Shown: positions 1 to 8,432 of the stretch, piece after piece
Layout: every line of letters starts with the position of its first letter
Numbering within the stretch: position 1 is the stretch's first letter
NCBI GenBank assembly: GCA_902785115.1
Contig: CACZXQ010000005.1
Location: 1 to 37,070, forward strand
Reading direction: 5' to 3'
Source: Oscillospiraceae bacterium
GTDB lineage: Bacteria > Bacillota > Clostridia > Oscillospirales > Oscillospiraceae
DNA: 37,070 bases
Notes under the pieces: model-generated
Seen by the model: only the letters and a program-made list of their open reading frames with translations
Databases searched by the model: none
What the model was told of the DNA's origin: nothing
Translations under genes and position numbers: made by a program

Positions 1-2967
1 CTCCTCGCTGCCCTCGCTGATCTTGTGGCGGACGCGGGTGCGGATGCCGCGCTCCTTGAGAAAAACGGCGGTGCCGGGAGTGGCCTCAATGTTAAAGCCC
101 ATGTCGTAGAAGCGCCGAACCAGGGGCAGCGCCTCCTCCCGATCCTCCCGCGCGACCGTGACGAACACGGTGCCGTAGTTTTGAAGCTTCATGCCCGAGG
201 CCTGCAGCGCCTTGTACATGGCGCGGGAGAGCTTCGTGTCGTAGCCGATGGCCTCGCCCGTGGATTTCATTTCCGGGGAAAGATAGGCGTCCAGACCCTT
301 GATCTTGCTCCAGGAGAAGACCGGAACCTTGACGTAGCAGCGTTTCTTCTCCTCGGGGTAGAGGTCAAAGATGCCCTGCTCCTTGAGGGATTTGCCCAGA
401 ATGACCTCGGTGGCGATGTCGGCCAGCGAATAGCCCGTGGCCTTGGAGAGGAAGGGCACTGTGCGGGAGGAGCGGGGGTTGACCTCGATGATATAGACGT
501 TCTCGTCCTTATCCACGATGAACTGGATGTTATAAAGCCCCACGATGCCGATGCCAAGCCCCAGCTTTTTGGCGTATTGCAGGATGACGCCCTTGACCCG
601 GTTGGAGATGGACATGGCGGGGTAGACGCTGATCGAGTCGCCGGAGTGGACGCCGGTGCGCTCCACAAGCTCCATGATGCCGGGCACGAACACGTCCCGC
701 CCGTCGCAGATCGCATCCACCTCGACCTCCTTGCCGAGGATGTACTTGTCCACCAGCACGGGCTTGTCCGCGTCGATCTCCACGGCGGTCTTGAGATAGT
801 GGCGCAGCATCTCGTCGTCTGCGACGATCTGCATGGCTCTGCCGCCGAGAACGAAGCTCGGGCGCACGAGTACGGGGTAGCCGACCTCGTTTGCGGCCTT
901 CACGCCGTCCTCAATCGTGGTGACGGCGGCGCCGCGCGGCTGGGGGATGTTGAGATCGAGCAGCACCTTCTCAAAGGCGTCCCGGTTCTCGGCGCGCTCA
1001 ATGGCGGCGCAGTCGGTGCCGATGAGCTTCACGCCCCGGTCCATCAGCGGCTGGGCGAGGTTGATGGCGGTCTGCCCGCCGAGAGAGGCGATCACGCCCT
1101 CCGGCTGCTCAAAGTTGATGATGTCCATCACGTCCTCCACGGTCAGCGGCTCAAAATAGAGCTTGTCGCCGGTCGTGTAGTCGGTGGAGACGGTCTCGGG
1201 GTTGTTGTTGATGATGATGGCCTCATAGCCGTTTCGCTTGATGGTCTGCACCGCATGAACGGTGGAGTAGTCAAACTCCACGCCCTGCCCGATGCGGATC
1301 GGCCCGGCGCCGAGGACGATGATCTTCTTCTTGTCCGTGAGGCGGGAGTCGTTCTTCCCGGAGTAGGAGGAGTAGAGATAGGCGATGTATTTGCCGGTGT
1401 GCAGGGTGTCCACCATGCGGAAGACGGGCAGGATGCCGAGTCTGCGGCGCTTTTCGTAGAGCTCCACCTCGCTGAGCGACCAGAGAGAGGCGATGTATTT
1501 GTCGGAAAAGCCCATGCGCTTGGCACTCTTGAGCGTTTCCACGTCGTTGACCTTCGCCTTGAGCTGTCGCTCCATCGCAACGATCTTCTGCAGCGATTCG
1601 AGAAACAGCTCCGTGATCATTGTCACCTCGTGCAGCCGTTCGATGCTCGTGCCGCGGCGCAGAAGCTCCACGATGGCGTAGATGTTGTCGTCCCGGAATT
1701 CGGAGATGTAGGCAAAAAGCGCCTCGTCCGTCATGGGGTCAAACTTCGGGCTGTAGAAGTGGCAGACCCCGGTCTCAAGCGAGCGGACGGACTTTAGGAA
1801 GCATTCCTCCAGGTTCGAGCCGATGCCCATGACCTCGCCCGTGGCCTTCATCTGTGTGCCGAGGGTGTTCGGCGCGTCGGGGAACTTGTCGAAGGGGAAG
1901 CGCGGAAACTTCGCCACGATGTAGTCAAGGCTCGGCTCCATGGCGGCCGTGCCGCCCGCAACGGGGATCTCCTCAAGCGCCATGCCCATGGCGATCTTCG
2001 CCGTGACGCGGGCGATGGGGTAGCCGCTGGCCTTGGAGGCGAGCGCCGAGGAGCGGGAAACGCGGGGATTTACTTCTATTAAATAATACTCGCTTGTCGT
2101 CGGGTGCAGCGCAAACTGCACGTTGCAGCCGCCTTCGATCTTGAGCTCGCGGATGATCTTGATGGCGCTGTCGTTGAGCATCTTCTTATCGTGTTCGCTG
2201 AGCGAGAGGATGGGTGCGACCACAATGGAGTCACCGGTGTGCACACCCACGGGATCGACGTTTTCCATGCCGCAGATCGTGATGGCGGTGTCGTTGGAGT
2301 CGCGCATGACCTCAAACTCGATCTCCTTATAGCCCTTGACGCTCTTTTCCACCAGCACCTGATGCACGGGGGAGAGACGGAAGGCGTTGGCGCCGATCTC
2401 CATCAGCTCCGCCTCGTTATTGGCAAAGCCGCCGCCGGTGCCGCCGAGCGTAAAGGCGGGGCGCAGAACGACCGGGTAGCCGATGCGCGCGGCGGCCTCC
2501 TTCGCCTCGTCAAGCTGATAGGTGATCTCGGAGGGGATGACCGGCTCACCGATGGACTGGCACATCTCCTTGAAAAGCTCGCGATCCTCAGCGCGCTCAA
2601 TGCTCTCGCTGCTCGTGCCGAGAAGGCGGGTGCCGCATTCGCGCAGGATGCCCTTGCGCTCAAGCTGCATGGCGAGGTTTAAGCCCGTCTGCCCGCCGAT
2701 GCCGGGAACGATGGCGTCCGGCCGCTCGTAGCGCAGGATCTTCGCAATGTATTCGAGCGTCAGCGGCTCCATATACACCTTGTCCGCGATCGAGGTGTCG
2801 GTCATAATGGTGGCGGGGTTGGAGTTTGCCAGCACCACCTCATAGCCCTCTTCCTTGAGGGCAAGGCAGGCCTGCGTCCCCGCGTAGTCAAATTCCGCGG
2901 CCTGACCGATCACAATGGGGCCGGAGCCGATGATGAGTACCTTTTTGATGTCCGTGCGTTTTGCCAT
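1..2967 (-). CDS. carB: Carbamoyl-phosphate synthase large subunit (3' end outside window)
   Basis: Makes carbamoyl phosphate from bicarbonate, ammonia (delivered from glutamine by CarA) and two ATP, for pyrimidine and arginine synthesis. Reading leftward from 2967 the frame stays open to base 1 (989 codons). The N-terminus reads MAKRTDIKKVLIIGSGP, followed by the family's GQAAEFDYAGTQ stretch of the first synthetase half. The last visible residues (FYDMGFNIEATPGTAVFL) belong to the C-terminal MGS-like allosteric domain, so about 80 residues of a roughly 1070-residue protein lie beyond the edge. An ATG at 2973 overlaps the pyrC stop (ATGA), but GGAGG lies only 1 base before it and 7 bases before the ATG at 2967, so 2967 is preferred. 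It is cotranscribed with pyrC. No carA lies between the two genes. Confidence 0.96.
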   Translation of the reverse strand, partial: MAKRTDIKKVLIIGSGPIVIGQAAEFDYAGTQACLALKEEGYEVVLANSNPATIMTDTSIADKVYMEPLTLEYIAKILRYERPDAIVPGIGGQTGLNLAMQLERKGILRECGTRLLGTSSESIERAEDRELFKEMCQSIGEPVIPSEITYQLDEAKEAAARIGYPVVLRPAFTLGGTGGGFANNEAELMEIGANAFRLSPVHQVLVEKSVKGYKEIEFEVMRDSNDTAITICGMENVDPVGVHTGDSIVVAPILSLSEHDKKMLNDSAIKIIRELKIEGGCNVQFALHPTTSEYYLIEVNPRVSRSSALASKASGYPIARVTAKIAMGMALEEIPVAGGTAAMEPSLDYIVAKFPRFPFDKFPDAPNTLGTQMKATGEVMGIGSNLEECFLKSVRSLETGVCHFYSPKFDPMTDEALFAYISEFRDDNIYAIVELLRRGTSIERLHEVTMITELFLESLQKIVAMERQLKAKVNDVETLKSAKRMGFSDKYIASLWSLSEVELYEKRRRLGILPVFRMVDTLHTGKYIAYLYSSYSGKNDSRLTDKKKIIVLGAGPIRIGQGVEFDYSTVHAVQTIKRNGYEAIIINNNPETVSTDYTTGDKLYFEPLTVEDVMDIINFEQPEGVIASLGGQTAINLAQPLMDRGVKLIGTDCAAIERAENRDAFEKVLLDLNIPQPRGAAVTTIEDGVKAANEVGYPVLVRPSFVLGGRAMQIVADDEMLRHYLKTAVEIDADKPVLVDKYILGKEVEVDAICDGRDVFVPGIMELVERTGVHSGDSISVYPAMSISNRVKGVILQYAKKLGLGIGIVGLYNIQFIVDKDENVYIIEVNPRSSRTVPFLSKATGYSLADIATEVILGKSLKEQGIFDLYPEEKKRCYVKVPVFSWSKIKGLDAYLSPEMKSTGEAIGYDTKLSRAMYKALQASGMKLQNYGTVFVTVAREDREEALPLVRRFYDMGFNIEATPGTAVFLKERGIRTRVRHKISEGSEE

Positions 2968-2969
2968 TT

Positions 2970-4172
2970 TCATGCCTCCGAATAGACGATCTTGCTGTTA
3001 TAAACCGTGAGCCTGCAGCGGCCAAAAACCCGCCGCCCGGCAAAGGGGGTCGCTTTTCCCTGGGAGAGAAACTCTCCGGGGTCAATGGGATACTCTTTTT
3101 CCAGATCCCAGACGGAAAAGTCATTTCCGATGGGGATCCGAAAGCGCTCACGCGGCCTTGCGGTGAGAAGCTCCACAAGCGCTTCCAGGGAGAGGAGGCC
3201 TTCCTTCACAAGCCCCGTATACAAGAGCGGGAAGGCGGTCTCGATGCCGACGATGCCGAAGGCGCTTTTCTCCAGCCCGCGGCTCTTTTCCTCAGTGCTG
3301 TGCGGCGCGTGGTCGGTGGCGATCATGTCCACCGTGCCGTCCGTGAGCCCCTCCAGCAGCGCCTCACGATCCGCGCGGGCGCGCAGCGGCGGGTTCATTT
3401 TGAAGCGCCCGTCCTCCTGCAGGTCGTTTTCATCCAGCAGCAGATAGTGCGGCGCGGTCTCGCAGGTGACATCCACGCCGCTTTTTTTCGCCTCGCGGAT
3501 GATGTGTACACTCTCCCCGGTCGAGATGTGGCAGACGTGGTAGCCGCAGCCGGTCGCGGCGGCAAGCTCAAGGTCGCGCGCGATCTGCCCCCACTCGCTC
3601 TCGGAGCAGATGCCCCGGTGCCCGTGCGCCCTCGCGTAAGCGCCGTCGTGGATATAGCCGCCGCGCAGAAGGGAATTGTCCTCACAGTGGGCGACGATGA
3701 GCTTTCCAAGCGCCCTGGCGCGCTCCATCGCCTCGCGCATGAGGGCGCGATCCTGTACGCCGTGCCCGTCGTCGGAGAAGGCGATCACCTTGTCAGCCAG
3801 TCCCTCCAGATCGGCAAGCTTCCTGCCCTCTTCGCCCACGGTGATAGCGGCGTAGGGGTAGACGGCGATCACCGCGTCGCGCGCGATGATCGCACTCTGG
3901 GCCTGCAGATGCTCCACGCTGTCGGGCACGGGGTTTAGATTCGGCATGGTACACACCGCCGTATAGCCGCCGCGGGCCGCCGCGCGGGAGCCGCTCTCGA
4001 TCGTCTCTTTATAAGAAAAGCCCGGCTCGCGAAAATGCACATGCACATCGCAAAAACCGGGCAAACAGACATATTGACTTTTATTCAGGCAGGTAAAAGC
4101 CGCAAAATCATCCCCAAGGAAGGGCGCCGCGCCCTCCATGCAGATTTTTTTGACCTTGTCAAACTGCAGCAT
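2970..4172 (-). CDS. pyrC: Dihydroorotase, class I
   Basis: Catalyses reversible cyclisation of carbamoyl aspartate to dihydroorotate, the third step of pyrimidine synthesis. The 400-residue protein has the amidohydrolase metal motif DVHVHFREPG (His44, His46), GGYTAVCTMPNLNP, AHCEDNSLL (zinc-ligand His), CHISTGESV and ATDHAPHS, all class I dihydroorotase signatures. The N-terminal beta-domain before the HxH motif is about 15 residues shorter than usual, and the whole protein is slightly short for the class. GGAGG sits 8 bases before the ATG. The stop codon is two bases from the carB start, implying translational coupling. Hydantoinase or allantoinase relatives share the fold, but the carB neighbour and the MPNLNP and HCEDNSL motifs favour PyrC. 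Confidence 0.95.
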   Translation of the reverse strand: MLQFDKVKKICMEGAAPFLGDDFAAFTCLNKSQYVCLPGFCDVHVHFREPGFSYKETIESGSRAAARGGYTAVCTMPNLNPVPDSVEHLQAQSAIIARDAVIAVYPYAAITVGEEGRKLADLEGLADKVIAFSDDGHGVQDRALMREAMERARALGKLIVAHCEDNSLLRGGYIHDGAYARAHGHRGICSESEWGQIARDLELAAATGCGYHVCHISTGESVHIIREAKKSGVDVTCETAPHYLLLDENDLQEDGRFKMNPPLRARADREALLEGLTDGTVDMIATDHAPHSTEEKSRGLEKSAFGIVGIETAFPLLYTGLVKEGLLSLEALVELLTARPRERFRIPIGNDFSVWDLEKEYPIDPGEFLSQGKATPFAGRRVFGRCRLTVYNSKIVYSEA

Positions 4173-4224
4173 TCGCTTTTCCTCCGCCTTGGCGATCTCT
4201 CCGGGTCGTCTTAAAGTTTACAAG

Positions 4225-4253
4225 ATTATACCGGGCAGGGCGCGCCCTGTCAA
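4225..4253 (-). promoter_or_regulatory. Perfect-consensus sigma-70 promoter of pyrC-carB, with palindromic spacer
   Basis: On the minus strand TTGACA (4253-4248) and TATAAT (4230-4225) are separated by exactly 17 bases, a full match to the housekeeping consensus. A perfect 14-base palindrome, CAGGGCGCGCCCTG (4236-4249), fills most of the spacer and is a candidate repressor operator. The leader to the pyrC ATG would be only about 45 bases, too short for PyrR-type attenuation. Promoter call is direct from sequence; operator role is inference. Confidence 0.9.
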
Positions 4254-4302
4254 TTGGCGAAATGCACAGAAAATGGAACGCTTTTTCCCAAACACCTCAC
4301 AC

Positions 4303-4331
4303 TTGCGTGAAGTTTCAAAACTGTGTAGAAT
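4303..4331 (+). promoter_or_regulatory. Promoter of the AraC-type regulator gene
   Basis: TTGCGT (4303-4308), 17-base spacer, TAGAAT (4326-4331), about 30 bases before the TTG start at 4362. It diverges from the pyrC promoter, whose -35 is about 50 bases away. Confidence 0.75.
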
Positions 4332-4361
4332 AAGGACAGAAATCGTTTGAGGTGAAAGAGA

Positions 4362-5321
4362 TTGAATGAGGCGATCATCGCGCGGCTTGCGCGCGTAAAC
4401 GAAGAGGAACAGGCCATCCTCTCCGGCAAGCGCAGCATCGACCGCAGCATCTATATGGACGGCAGCCGGGACGTCATCAGCGGCGAAAAGCTCCTGGATC
4501 ACGACAAACTCATCGCGGTTCGCAAGCACACGCGCTTCATCGCCTTCCCGGAGCATAGCCACGACTATGTGGAGATGGTCTACATGTGCCAGGGCACTAC
4601 CACCCACAGGGTGGATGGCAATCGTATCTGCTTAAAGCCCGGGGAGCTTCTGATGCTCGGGCAGAACGCGCGCCAGTCCATCGAGGCGGCGGGGGAGGGC
4701 GATTTAGCGGTGAACTTCATCGTGCGCCCGGCTTTCCTCGGCGGCATCCTGCGCTTTCTCGGGGATGAGGAGACGCCGCTGCGCCGTTTTGTGCTGGGGG
4801 CGCTCAGCGGCAGCGGGAGCGTGGACTACCTGCTCTTTCGCACGGCGGACTATCTGCCGGTGCAGAATCTCATCGAAAACCTGATCTGGACGCTCATTCA
4901 GGACACGCCCAACAAGCGCGGCATCCTGCAGCTTACGATGGGGCTCCTTTTCGCCCAGCTTCTGAGCCATACCGATCTGCTTGCTGCCGCGGACGAGGAG
5001 CAGGAGATCACGGTGCGTGTGCTGCGCTATGTGGAGGAGCGCTACCGGGACGGGAGCCTGACCGAGATCGCAAACGAGCTCAACTACGAGGTCAGCGGCC
5101 TGAGCCGCTTCATCCAACGCAAGACGGGGCGCAGCTACACGGAGCTGGTGCAGGAAAAGCGTCTGAGTCAGGCGGCCTGGATGCTGCGCAACACGCGCGA
5201 GCGGGTGGAGGACATCGCCCGCGCCATGGGCTATGAGAACATCAGCTACTTCCACCGCATCTTCCGGGAAAGGTTTGGCCTGACGCCGAAAAAATACCGG
5301 GACATATTAAGTGAATCGTGA
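4362..5321 (+). CDS. AraC-family transcriptional regulator (probable rhamnose regulator)
   Basis: A 319-residue regulator with an N-terminal cupin sensor (FPEHSHDYVEMVYMCQG and KPGELLMLGQNARQ, about residues 65-125) and a C-terminal double helix-turn-helix of about 95 residues. The second helix-turn-helix carries the family signature DIARAMGYENISYFHRIFRE and ends GLTPKKYRD. The start is TTG at 4362: GAGGTG lies 7 bases upstream, and the nearby ATG at 4366 is out of frame. Its position just before rhaB suggests it senses rhamnose or a derivative and activates that operon, as RhaS/RhaR do in enterobacteria; this is inferred from context. The last codons and stop overlap the edge of a palindromic repeat. 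Confidence 0.9.
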   Translation: MNEAIIARLARVNEEEQAILSGKRSIDRSIYMDGSRDVISGEKLLDHDKLIAVRKHTRFIAFPEHSHDYVEMVYMCQGTTTHRVDGNRICLKPGELLMLGQNARQSIEAAGEGDLAVNFIVRPAFLGGILRFLGDEETPLRRFVLGALSGSGSVDYLLFRTADYLPVQNLIENLIWTLIQDTPNKRGILQLTMGLLFAQLLSHTDLLAAADEEQEITVRVLRYVEERYRDGSLTEIANELNYEVSGLSRFIQRKTGRSYTELVQEKRLSQAAWMLRNTRERVEDIARAMGYENISYFHRIFRERFGLTPKKYRDILSES

Positions 5322-5412
5322 AGAATGAATGGTGAATCGTTATGGTGTCGCTGCGCGACGCATGATAAGTTGTCCCCCCGAAGGGGACTCCTCAACTTTT
5401 CACTCTTCACTC
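5311..5412. repeat. Palindromic MITE-like repeat, family A, copy 1
   Basis: About 100 bases bounded by inverted GTGAA-rich arms (GTGAATCGTTATGGTGTC at one end; CAACTTTTCACTCTTCAC at the other). It holds two inner hairpins, GTCGC/GCGAC and GTCCCC/GGGGAC. The reverse complement of 24454-24565 aligns with it through most of its length. No coding capacity. It overlaps the stop codon of the regulator gene. Confidence 0.85.
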
Positions 5413-5452
5413 AATACTGCAAATCAGGACAGTTTTTTGTAAAATACCGACC

Positions 5453-5481
5453 TTGGAAAGACGGCGCTTTTTTCTTATTAT
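5453..5481 (+). promoter_or_regulatory. Promoter of the rhamnose operon
   Basis: TTGGAA (5453-5458), 17-base spacer, TATTAT (5476-5481), 30 bases before the rhaB ATG. The weaker -35 fits an activator-dependent promoter. The A/T-rich stretch 5416-5450 just upstream is where an AraC-type activator would be expected to bind; that is inference. Confidence 0.7.
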
Positions 5482-5511
5482 GGTGGCATAAGAAGTAAGG
5501 GGGGCTTTGCC

Positions 5512-6783
5512 ATGAACAAATACCTCGCAATCGACATCGGCGCATCCTCCGGGCGGCATATCGTCGGCTGGATGGAGTGCGGTCAGCTCAAGACCGAGGA
5601 GGTCTATCGCTTCCCCAACGGTGTGCAGATGCTCGACGGGCATTTGACCTGGAACATTGACGAACTCTTAAAGCACGTCAAGGAGGGTATCCGCGTTGCG
5701 AAGGAGCGCTTTGACGACATCCGCTCCCTCTCGGTGGACACCTGGGGCGTGGACTACATCCTTCTCAAGGGGGGCGAGGAAGTTCGGCCTTGCTACGCCT
5801 ACCGCGACAGCCGCACCGAGGAGATCATCCCCGAGGTGCACGCGAAGATGGCGTTTTCCGAGCTCTATCGCCGCACGGGCATCCAGTTCCAGCCCTTCAA
5901 CACGGTCTATCAGCTCTACGCGGATAAAGTCGCCGGGCGGCTTGAGGGCGTGACGGATTTTCTGATGATGCCGGAATACCTCATGTACAGGCTCTGCGGC
6001 AACAAGGCGCACGAGTACACAAACGCCACCACCGGCGGCCTGGTCTCCGCCGAGACCGGGGAGTTTGACGGCGCGATCATTCGGGCGCTGGGGCTTCCCG
6101 AGGCGCTGTTTCACCGGCTGCAGCAGCCGGGGACGGTGATCGGGGAATATGAGGGCGTTAAGGTCGTGCTGTGCGCAACGCACGACACCGGTTCCGCCGT
6201 CGAGGGCATCCCCATGGAGTCTGAGCAGCCCTATATCTCCTCTGGCACCTGGTCGCTGCTCGGCGTCAAGACGCCAAAGCCCATCACGAGCGCGGAGAGC
6301 CAGCTTGCCAACTGGTCAAACGAGGGCGGCGTGGGCTACAACCGCTACCAGAAGAACATCATGGGCATGTGGCTCATCAACCGCCTGCGGGATGAGCTCT
6401 GCCCCGCAAAGCCCTTCCCCGAGATCGTGCATGAGGCCGAGCAGAGCCGGTTTGACGAGACCGTGGACGCAAACGCCAGGGACTTTCTCGCGCCCGAGAG
6501 CATGAAGGCCGCCTTTGACGCCGCGCTGAGAGCCAAGCCCCAGAGCATCGGGGACTATTTCCGCTGCGCCTATCGGAGCCTCGCCCTCTGCTACAAAAAC
6601 GCCGTCGAGGAGTTGGAGTCAAACACCGGCGCGCGCTATGAGGCCATTTATATTGTTGGCGGCGGCGCGAAGAACGCCTTCCTCAACGCCCTCACCGAGA
6701 AGGCCAGCGGCAAAAAGGTGATCGCCCTTCCCATCGAAGCTACGGCGATCGGCAATCTGAAGGTACAAATCCAGGCAAATTGA
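5512..6783 (+). CDS. rhaB: Rhamnulokinase, C-terminally short
   Basis: Phosphorylates L-rhamnulose to L-rhamnulose 1-phosphate. FGGY-kinase features: DIGASSGRHIVGW at the N-terminus (ATP phosphate loop), DTWGVDYILL, ATHDTGSAVEGIP, YISSGTWSLLGVKT, and IYIVGGGAKNAFLNALTEKA followed by PIEATAIGNL. The SSGRH form of the first motif and ISSGTWSLLG are typical of RhaB rather than FucK or AraB. The protein is 423 residues; RhaB proteins are usually about 470-490. It stops right after the conserved ATAIGN motif, and a palindromic repeat begins five bases past the stop codon, suggesting the last C-terminal helices were lost when the repeat arrived. Activity is therefore uncertain. SD is AAGGGGGG before the ATG. 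Confidence 0.92.
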   Translation: MNKYLAIDIGASSGRHIVGWMECGQLKTEEVYRFPNGVQMLDGHLTWNIDELLKHVKEGIRVAKERFDDIRSLSVDTWGVDYILLKGGEEVRPCYAYRDSRTEEIIPEVHAKMAFSELYRRTGIQFQPFNTVYQLYADKVAGRLEGVTDFLMMPEYLMYRLCGNKAHEYTNATTGGLVSAETGEFDGAIIRALGLPEALFHRLQQPGTVIGEYEGVKVVLCATHDTGSAVEGIPMESEQPYISSGTWSLLGVKTPKPITSAESQLANWSNEGGVGYNRYQKNIMGMWLINRLRDELCPAKPFPEIVHEAEQSRFDETVDANARDFLAPESMKAAFDAALRAKPQSIGDYFRCAYRSLALCYKNAVEELESNTGARYEAIYIVGGGAKNAFLNALTEKASGKKVIALPIEATAIGNLKVQIQAN

Positions 6784-6787
6784 TCAT

Positions 6788-6856
6788 GTAGGGGCGACCC
6801 TTGCGGTCGCCCGCCGCGAACGCAGACCAACGGGCGACCACAAGGGTCGCCCCAAC
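6788..6856. repeat. Palindromic repeat, family B
   Basis: A near-perfect inverted repeat of about 26-base arms: GTAGGGGCGACCCTTGCGGT (6788-6807, continuing to 6813) against 6831-6856, separated by 17 bases. The arms differ at only a few positions. It lies immediately after the truncated rhaB frame. Intergenic palindromes beginning GTAGGG are familiar in related gut Clostridia genomes (general knowledge, not searched). Confidence 0.85.
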
Positions 6857-6884
6857 GATAAAGAATCAAAGGAGAGCACTTGTC

Positions 6885-8306
6885 ATGTTAGTCAACACCA
6901 AAGCACGCATCGGCGTTTTCTCCATCGCGCTGGGCGCTTATCTGCCCCAGTTCCCGTCTCTGGTGCCTGAGTTTGAGGCGCAGTACGCGGATTTCAAAAA
7001 GCGCATCCCCGACTCTGTTGAGCTCATCGACGGCGGCCTTGTTACCACCAAGGAGAAGGCCATGGAGGCCGGCGACAAGTTCCGCGCGGCCGACGTGGAT
7101 CTTGTGATCCTCCAGCTTCTGACCTACGCCACGAGCTACAACATGCTCCCCGCCGTGCGCGATCTGGACGTGCCCGTGGTGCTGGTAAACCTCCAGAAGA
7201 AGAAAGCGCCCGACTACCCCAATACCGACACCGCCACCTGGCTGGGCGAGCTCTACGCCTGCGGCGCGGTGGGCGAGATGGTGGCAGACCTTGAGCGCGC
7301 GGGCAAGCGCCACGCCGTCATCACCGGCGTCGTCGAGGGCGGCGACCCCGAGGTAGATGCCGAGATCGCGGACTGGTGCCGTGCCGCACAGGTGCGCCGC
7401 CGCTTCCGCAACACCAACATTGCCCAGATCGGCAGACCCTACCCCGGCATGATGGATCTCTACATTGACGAAACCAACCTCTATCACCGCATGTGGCTCT
7501 ACACCAAGCAGTTTGACTGGGAGAAGATGTGGGCCATCGCGGACAATATTACGGACGAAGAAGCCATCCGCGCCAAGGCGCAGGACATTCTCGACACCTT
7601 CGACATCGAGGGCGGCGGCACGATCGAAAAGGTCTGGGATATGGCCAAATACGTCGTGGCCTTCGAGCAGTGGGTCAAGGATGAGCAGCTCGGCTTTGTC
7701 GCCTCCCACTACGACGGCTTTGCCCAGGGCGTGGCCGGCAAGCTCGACAGTATGCTGATCCCCGCCTTCTCCATGCTCATCAAGCAGGGTACCGCCTGCG
7801 CCGTCGAGGGCGATATCAAGGTCGCCATGGCCATGGGCATCCTCAAGGTCATCTCCGGCATGGGTCAGCTCTCTGAAATGTACTCCATCGACTTTAACGA
7901 GGACATCTGCATCATCGGTCACTCCGGTTCCGGCGACGCGGACATCTCCAAGGCCAAAAAGCCCACGATGAAAATCGTCCCCGTCTTCCACGGCAAGACC
8001 GGCGGCGGCTATCTCACGCAGTTCTACCCCGCAACGGGTCCCGTCACCTATCTCGGCATCACCCAGGATCGCGACGGTCACTTCAAGTTCGTCGTGGCCG
8101 AGGGTGTGAACGAGGAAGGCCCCATCTTCACCTTCGGCGACACCAATATGCGCACCCGCTTCACCTGCGGCGCACGGGAGTTCTGCAACAGGTGGAGCGA
8201 GGCCGGCCCCACCCACCACATGGCGGCGGCAAGCGGCCGCTGGATCGACACCATCCTCAAGGTTGCGAAGATCTTCAATGTCCCCGTGGACGTGATCACG
8301 AGATAA
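6885..8306 (+). CDS. L-arabinose/L-fucose isomerase-fold protein, probable deoxyhexose isomerase
   Basis: A 473-residue member of the AraA-like ketol isomerase family. All four metal/active-site residues of L-arabinose isomerase have counterparts at nearly the same positions: Glu308 (TACAVEGDIKVA), Glu331 (LSEMYSIDF), His346 (IIGHSGSGD) and His444/445 (AGPTHHMAAASG). Overall identity to classical AraA appears low. It sits between rhaB and rhaD and there is no RhaA in the cluster, so the inferred job is L-rhamnose to L-rhamnulose isomerisation, or isomerisation of a related sugar. The frame is open further upstream into the repeat, but GGAGAG lies 8 bases before the ATG at 6885 and the protein begins naturally there. 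Codon use is strongly biased (GCC, CTC, ATC), as in highly expressed genes. Confidence 0.85.
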   Translation: MLVNTKARIGVFSIALGAYLPQFPSLVPEFEAQYADFKKRIPDSVELIDGGLVTTKEKAMEAGDKFRAADVDLVILQLLTYATSYNMLPAVRDLDVPVVLVNLQKKKAPDYPNTDTATWLGELYACGAVGEMVADLERAGKRHAVITGVVEGGDPEVDAEIADWCRAAQVRRRFRNTNIAQIGRPYPGMMDLYIDETNLYHRMWLYTKQFDWEKMWAIADNITDEEAIRAKAQDILDTFDIEGGGTIEKVWDMAKYVVAFEQWVKDEQLGFVASHYDGFAQGVAGKLDSMLIPAFSMLIKQGTACAVEGDIKVAMAMGILKVISGMGQLSEMYSIDFNEDICIIGHSGSGDADISKAKKPTMKIVPVFHGKTGGGYLTQFYPATGPVTYLGITQDRDGHFKFVVAEGVNEEGPIFTFGDTNMRTRFTCGAREFCNRWSEAGPTHHMAAASGRWIDTILKVAKIFNVPVDVITR

Positions 8307-8310
8307 AATC

Positions 8311-8410
8311 GCTCCCCCTCCGGGGGAAGTGGCCCGAAGGGCCGATAGGGGTCAGCCCGCGACGAACACCCCTTCAGTCGCTGGCGCGACAGCTCCCCCG
8401 GCGGGGGAGC
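8311..8410. repeat. Palindromic repeat, family C, full copy
   Basis: A 100-base element with inverted ends GCTCCCCCTCCGGGGG (8311-8326) and CCCCCGGCGGGGGAGC (8395-8410). Each end is itself a small hairpin, and GGCCCGAAGGGCC lies inside. Its first 43 bases match the reverse complement of 22571-22612. It separates the isomerase gene from rhaD without coding anything. Confidence 0.85.
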
Positions 8411-8432
8411 CAAATATGAAAGGAGATATATT

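Noticed and set aside
25..1797. A 590-codon open frame on the plus strand
   Set aside because: It is antisense to carB, which is clearly coding on the minus strand. The protein is His/Asp/Leu-rich and unlike any family, as is common for frames opposite GC-rich genes.
5311..5412. A CRISPR repeat or transposase remnant at the family A element
   Set aside because: It is a single palindromic unit with no spacers and no coding frame. No CRISPR array, integrase, transposase, tRNA or rRNA gene was seen in the window.
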